Positions 7,372-11,170 of a stretch of DNA of 11,170 nt are shown one piece after another. The stretch is from assembly GCA_946480245.1 (NCBI GenBank), contig CAMLIZ010000153.1:1-11170 (forward strand). The letters are read 5' to 3'. How positions within the stretch are numbered: the stretch's first letter is position 1; each line of letters starts with the position of its first letter. Both the position numbers and the translations under genes were made by a program. Under the pieces are notes generated by a model. It did no database searches. It was not told the origin of the DNA and was given only the letters and a program-made list of their open reading frames with translations. Source of the DNA: an uncultured Pseudomonadota bacterium. GTDB taxonomy: Bacteria; Pseudomonadota; Gammaproteobacteria; Burkholderiales; Burkholderiaceae.

Positions 7372-8607
7372 ATGTCTCAACACATCCTGCGCGCGGTCGC
7401 CTTGGCCGCCGCCTTGCTGCCGGCCACCTGGGCCGTCGCGGCACCACTTTCTCTCGACCAGGCGATTGACCTGGCAGTTCAACGGTCGCAGATGGCGCGG
7501 TCCGCGCAGGCCGGCGCCATGAGCGCGGCCGAGATGGCGCGAGCCGCCGGCCAGCAGCCCGACCCGATGCTCACCGTTGGTATCGACAACCTGCCAGCCA
7601 CCGGCGCGAACCGGTTCAGCACCTCTGCCGAGGACATGACGATGAAGCGCATCGGCATCTCGCAGGAGTGGGTCTCACGCGAGAAGCGCACGGCTCGCGA
7701 AGCCGCTGCCGGTGCGGTCGTTCGCCGAGAGTCGGTGATGGAGCAGGTTGCCGCAGCCGATGCCCGCATGCAGACCGCCATGGCCTACGTCGAGGCGTAC
7801 TACGCCGGCCGGGCGCTGAAGCTTACGACACTGAACGAGAAGCACGCCCGCGAAGAGCTGGAAGCGGGCAAGGGCCGCCTGGCCACGGTCCCCGGCAACA
7901 GCGCAGAGGTGCTCGGGCTCACGGGCGCGCTCGGCAGCGCTGAAGACGAGTCGGCCGATGTTCGCCAGCAGGAGGCAGCCGCTGAAGCCACGCTCCAACG
8001 TTGGACCGGCATTGCCGGGAACGACCTGGACGCCCCGCGGCTGGCAGTCGTGCCCAGTCAGGACGACTTCGTCGCACGAAGCCCGCTCGTCGTTGCCAGG
8101 CAGCGCGACATCGACGTCGCCCGCCAGGAGGTCGAGGTCGCGCGTCTGAATCGCAGGCCGAACTGGAGCTACGAGGTTTCGTACGGACAGCGGCAGGGGC
8201 GGCCGGACCTCGTGTCCTTCGGCGTCAGCATCCCGCTGCCCATCGCGCCGGCCGCGCGCCAGGACCGCGAGACAGCGGCGAAGCTCGCGATGGTCGAGAA
8301 GGCCGAAGCCGACCTGGCCGAGGCACAACGAGCGGCGGCGGGCGAGTACGCGGCCCTGGCGAGTGGCGCGAAGCGCCTGCAGGAGCGCATCGACCGCTTC
8401 CAGTCGGCCGTCCTCGAGCCTCTGAAGCAGCGCACGGCCGCGACGCTCGCCGCTTACCGCTCCAACCAGGCAAACCTCGTGATGCTCTTTGAAGCCCGAC
8501 ATGCCGAAGTGGAGGCGCAGCGGAAGCTCCTCGGTCTTCAACGCGACTTGGCAAATGCGCAGGCCAAGCTTGTCTTCAAACCCGTCTCGCAAGGAGCAGG
8601 GCAATGA
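7372..8607 (+). CDS. cusC: CusC/CzcC-like outer membrane efflux channel (TolC family)
   Basis: This 411-residue outer-membrane factor would form the exit duct of the CusCBA tripartite copper/silver efflux system. The start MSQHILRAVALAAALLPATW is a Sec signal peptide with cleavage near AVA-A (about residue 23). The mature protein opens with LSLDQAIDLAVQRS, the typical first helix of outer membrane efflux proteins, and shows two repeats of long Ala/Glu/Arg-rich helices with beta-strand segments such as WSYEVSYGQ and LVSFGVSIPLPI in the second half. ATG 7372 is chosen over the in-frame start 57 bases upstream because GGAG (7362-7365) is six bases before it and the signal peptide begins there. 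Unlike E. coli CusC no lipobox Cys is present, so it is not expected to be lipidated. Its stop overlaps the cusB start (ATGA at 8604-8607). CzcC-type metal range cannot be excluded from this gene alone. Confidence 0.9.
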   Translation: MSQHILRAVALAAALLPATWAVAAPLSLDQAIDLAVQRSQMARSAQAGAMSAAEMARAAGQQPDPMLTVGIDNLPATGANRFSTSAEDMTMKRIGISQEWVSREKRTAREAAAGAVVRRESVMEQVAAADARMQTAMAYVEAYYAGRALKLTTLNEKHAREELEAGKGRLATVPGNSAEVLGLTGALGSAEDESADVRQQEAAAEATLQRWTGIAGNDLDAPRLAVVPSQDDFVARSPLVVARQRDIDVARQEVEVARLNRRPNWSYEVSYGQRQGRPDLVSFGVSIPLPIAPAARQDRETAAKLAMVEKAEADLAEAQRAAAGEYAALASGAKRLQERIDRFQSAVLEPLKQRTAATLAAYRSNQANLVMLFEARHAEVEAQRKLLGLQRDLANAQAKLVFKPVSQGAGQ

Positions 8608-10094
8608 GCCGCTTCCAACTTTCCGCCATCGCAGTGGCTCTCGTCATCGTCGCCGGCGGCGCCTTCTACATGGGCCGCACGTCAGCCAGCAGCCAGCGAC
8701 AGGTGGCTACGGTGTTCGCCGCCCCCTCCGCGGGCGAGCGCAAGGTCCTCTACTGGCAAGATCCGATGAACCCCGGTGCGCGCTTCGACAAACCGGGCAA
8801 GTCGCCGTTCATGGACATGCAGCTGCAGCCTGTCTACGCCGACGAGGCGAGCGACACCGGCGTCAAGGTGAGCTCGCAGGTCCAGCAGAACTTGGGCATT
8901 CGCACGGCGGTGGTCAGGAAGGCCGAGGTCAGCTCTTCCTTCGATGCGGTAGGCACCGTGCAGTTCGATGAGCGACTCAACGTCGCCGTCCAGACGCGCA
9001 CCTCCGGCTACCTGGAACGGCTGGCCGTTCGCGCCCCGATGGAGCGGGTCGCAAGGGGGCAAGCGCTTGGCACGGTGTTCGCGCCCGACTGGCTGGGCCC
9101 GCTCAACGACATCGTGGCATTGAAGCGCTCCGGCGCTTCGCCGGAACTGGTCGCCGCCGCCAAGCAACGCACCCGGGCCCTGTCCATCCCGGCGGAGCTG
9201 GTGCGCCAGGCGGAAGAGGGCGGTACGCCTGAAGCGCGATACACGCTCGTTGCCCCGGCCTCCGGCGTCGTCGCGGAACTGGGCGTGCGAGAGGGGGTGG
9301 CCGTGTCGCCCGGCATGACCCTCTTCCGCATCGCCGGCCTAGACAAGGTCTGGGCCACCGCCGAGGTTCCAGAGGCCCAGGTGGTCCACCTGGTTCGCGG
9401 GCAGCAGGTCACCGCAGCGCTGCAAGCCGACCCCAGCCAGACGTTCACCGGCACCCTGCAGGAAATCCTGCCTCAGGTGAACGCATCGACGCGGACGTTG
9501 CAGGCGCGCTTCGAGGTGCAGAACAAGGGCGGCAAGCTGGTACCCGGCATGCTGCTGCGTCTGCAGGTCGCGGGGGCCACGGCGTCTCGCCTGGTCGTTC
9601 CGTCAGAGGCCGTCATCCGCACCGGCATGCGTGCGGTGGCCATCGTGCGCAAGGCCGGCGGCAGCTTCGAGCCTCGCGAGGTAAAGCTGGGTGCCGACCT
9701 CGGAGACCAGCTGGAAGTGGTCGAAGGCCTCACCGAGGGCGACCAGGTCGTGGCCAGCGGTCAGTTCCTGGTGGACTCCGAAGCCAGACTGCGTTCTGTG
9801 CTTGGCAGCATGACTGCCGCGCAGCCTGCGTCTGCATCCGTCTCCGCAGCCGTTCCCGACTCAGCACGCCACATAGCGCAAGGCAAGGTCGAAGGCGTCG
9901 ATGCCGAGGGGGTCACGATTTCGCACGGCGCCATCGCGGACCTCAAGTGGCCGGCGATGACAATGACGTTCAGCAAGGCCAGCCCCACCGCGTTCTCCGA
10001 GGTGAAGGCCGGCGACACGGTGCACTTCGAGTTCCAGAAGAAGGGCGACGACTACGTGCTGGTGTCGGTTTACCGCAGGGGAGCTGCCCAGTGA
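8604..10094 (+). CDS. cusB: CusB-like periplasmic adaptor with N-terminal Met metal site and C-terminal CusF domain
   Basis: This 496-residue membrane fusion protein links the CusA pump to the outer-membrane channel and passes Cu(I)/Ag(I) to the pump. An N-terminal membrane anchor or signal (residues 5-23) is followed by a heavy-metal-binding segment: Tyr50-Trp51, Asp53-Pro-Met55, KSPF, Met70-Asp-Met72. Met55, Met70 and Met72 have the same spacing (15 and 2) as the three metal-binding Met of E. coli CusB. The middle (about 90-400) has the barrel-sandwich, beta-barrel and membrane-proximal segments, including [19 protein letters not shown] and VPSEAVI. The C-terminus (about 424-493) is a CusF-like domain with His441, Trp449, Met452 and Met454, spaced as in the CusF copper site. 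Such fusion is known for SilB of Cupriavidus metallidurans. AAGGAG (8591-8596) lies seven bases from the ATG, and the start overlaps the cusC stop. Confidence 0.95.
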   Translation: MSRFQLSAIAVALVIVAGGAFYMGRTSASSQRQVATVFAAPSAGERKVLYWQDPMNPGARFDKPGKSPFMDMQLQPVYADEASDTGVKVSSQVQQNLGIRTAVVRKAEVSSSFDAVGTVQFDERLNVAVQTRTSGYLERLAVRAPMERVARGQALGTVFAPDWLGPLNDIVALKRSGASPELVAAAKQRTRALSIPAELVRQAEEGGTPEARYTLVAPASGVVAELGVREGVAVSPGMTLFRIAGLDKVWATAEVPEAQVVHLVRGQQVTAALQADPSQTFTGTLQEILPQVNASTRTLQARFEVQNKGGKLVPGMLLRLQVAGATASRLVVPSEAVIRTGMRAVAIVRKAGGSFEPREVKLGADLGDQLEVVEGLTEGDQVVASGQFLVDSEARLRSVLGSMTAAQPASASVSAAVPDSARHIAQGKVEGVDAEGVTISHGAIADLKWPAMTMTFSKASPTAFSEVKAGDTVHFEFQKKGDDYVLVSVYRRGAAQ

Positions 10095-11170
10095 TTGCCG
10101 CCCTCATCCGCTGGTCGGTCGCGAATCGATTCCTGGTCCTCATCGCCACGGTGTTCCTGGGCGCCGTGGCCCTGTTCTCCGTGTTCAACACGCCGGTGGA
10201 TGCGCTACCCGACCTGTCTGACACCCAGGTCGTGGTCCGCACGAGCTACCCCGGCAAGCCGCCTCAGGTGGTCGAGGACCTGGTGACCTATCCGCTGACG
10301 ACGACGATGCTCAGCGTTCCAGGCGCCAAGACGGTTCGCGGCTATTCGTTCTTCGCGGATTCCTTCGTATACATCCTCTTCGATGACAAGACAGACCCGT
10401 ACTGGGCACGCTCACGCGTCGTGGAGTACCTCAACCAGGTGCAAAGCAAGCTGCCGGCCGGAGCCGCGGCAGCACTCGGGCCGGACGCCACGGGCGTAGG
10501 CTGGGTCTACGAGTACGCACTGGTCGACAAGACCGGCAGGCACGACATCGGTGAGCTGCGCGCGCTGAACGACTGGTTCCTGAAGTACGAGCTGAAGACC
10601 GTGCAAGACGTGGCGGAGGTGGCCAGCATCGGCGGCATGGTGCGCCAGTACCAGGTCGTACTCGACCCCGATCGCATGCGGCAGCTGGGCGTGACGCAGG
10701 CCATGGTGATGGACGCGCTGCAGAAGGCCAATCAGTCCTCTGGCGGCTCGGTCGTCGAGATGGCCGAGACGGAGTACATGGTGCGTTCGCGCGGGTTCCT
10801 GAAGTCACTCGACGACTTCCGTGGCATTCCCATCTCAGTCACTGGTTCGACGCCGGTCCTGCTGCGCGATGTGGCCTTCGTTCAGGTGGGCCCGGAGATG
10901 CGGCGCGGCATCGCAGAGTTGGATGGGCAGGGCGAGGTGGCGGGCGGCGTGGTGGTGATGCGCTCGGGCAAGAACGCGCGGTCGACCATAGAGGGCGTCA
11001 AGACCAGGCTCGATCAGCTCAAGACCAGTCTGCCGAAGGGCGTGGAGCTGGTGACCACCTATGACCGTTCAAAGCTCATCGACCGCTCCATCGACAACCT
11101 CAAGGTCAAGCTGATCGAGGAGTTCATCGCCGTCGCGGTGGTGTGCGCCATCTTCCTGTTCCACCTGCGC
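10091..11170 (+). CDS. cusA: CusA/SilA-like heavy-metal RND efflux pump (3' partial)
   Basis: This is the inner-membrane proton-driven pump of the Cus system, taking Cu(I)/Ag(I) from the periplasm or cytoplasm and passing it to the channel. The first 360 codons are in the window and the gene continues beyond the right edge (family length is about 1050 residues). The N-terminus reads [19 protein letters not shown] (first membrane helix), followed by [63 protein letters not shown] and RSGKNAR segments highly characteristic of CusA. The visible part ends in the second membrane helix ([18 protein letters not shown]). The metal-binding Met residues of the porter domain lie beyond the window, so Cu/Ag specificity is inferred from these motifs and from CusB. 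The start is GTG, overlapping the cusB stop as GTGA (10091-10094), with AGGGGAG (10077-10083) seven bases upstream. Confidence 0.95.
   Translation, partial: MIAALIRWSVANRFLVLIATVFLGAVALFSVFNTPVDALPDLSDTQVVVRTSYPGKPPQVVEDLVTYPLTTTMLSVPGAKTVRGYSFFADSFVYILFDDKTDPYWARSRVVEYLNQVQSKLPAGAAAALGPDATGVGWVYEYALVDKTGRHDIGELRALNDWFLKYELKTVQDVAEVASIGGMVRQYQVVLDPDRMRQLGVTQAMVMDALQKANQSSGGSVVEMAETEYMVRSRGFLKSLDDFRGIPISVTGSTPVLLRDVAFVQVGPEMRRGIAELDGQGEVAGGVVVMRSGKNARSTIEGVKTRLDQLKTSLPKGVELVTTYDRSKLIDRSIDNLKVKLIEEFIAVAVVCAIFLFHLR

Noticed and set aside
7675..8604. 309-codon minus-strand frame opposite cusC
   Set aside because: It has no recognisable domain or ribosome site, and the plus strand encodes a convincing TolC-family protein.
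1..11170. tRNA or rRNA genes, CRISPR arrays, insertion sequences, integrase or attachment sites
   Set aside because: No transposase or integrase motifs, regularly spaced repeats or RNA-gene sequences were recognised on either strand.

Overview
The window is GC-rich with strong third-position G/C bias. Its proteins resemble copper/silver-resistance proteins of beta-proteobacteria, most likely a Burkholderiales strain from soil or water; this host call is an inference from gene content and codon style only. Most of the window is a copper (and probably silver) export and periplasmic detoxification cluster. It sits beside a large sensor kinase whose link to copper is not demonstrated.

Layout. 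Bases 1-3345 (+) hold the 3' part of a large membrane sensor histidine kinase: about 14 beta-propeller repeats, a Y_Y_Y domain, one membrane helix, a PAS domain, HisKA and HATPase. Its 5' end lies outside the window. It converges on, and overlaps by 14 bases, a Cu(I)-type P1B ATPase (3332-5584, -) that has a His-rich leader and a heavy-metal-binding motif instead of the usual HMA domain. Bases 5585-5839 separate this ATPase from a divergent plus-strand series and contain what looks like a decayed copD fragment. The plus-strand series is: a small secreted Cys/His protein (5840-6187), a Tat-exported DUF411/CopG-type protein (6294-6752), a second small secreted protein (about 6905-7294), then a tripartite heavy-metal RND efflux system: outer-membrane channel cusC (7372-8607), adaptor cusB with a fused CusF domain (8604-10094), and pump cusA (10091 to beyond the right edge). 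cusC/cusB and cusB/cusA overlap by four bases each, a sign of translational coupling.

How the parts fit. The P-type ATPase would move cytoplasmic Cu(I) into the periplasm. The periplasmic proteins (DUF411 protein, CusF-like domain and Met-rich site of CusB, possibly the two small secreted proteins) would bind it there. CusCBA would expel it across the outer membrane. No cytoplasmic metal regulator (CueR or CopR/CusR type) is visible. A 12-bp-arm inverted repeat at 6847-6873, just before the small gene that leads into cusCBA, is the best candidate control site.

I see no clearly new multi-gene system. The most unusual items are the copD relic between divergent genes, the two uncharacterised secreted proteins flanking the DUF411 gene, the 6847-6873 dyad with a competing alternative pairing, and the double-propeller kinase packed directly against the copper ATPase.
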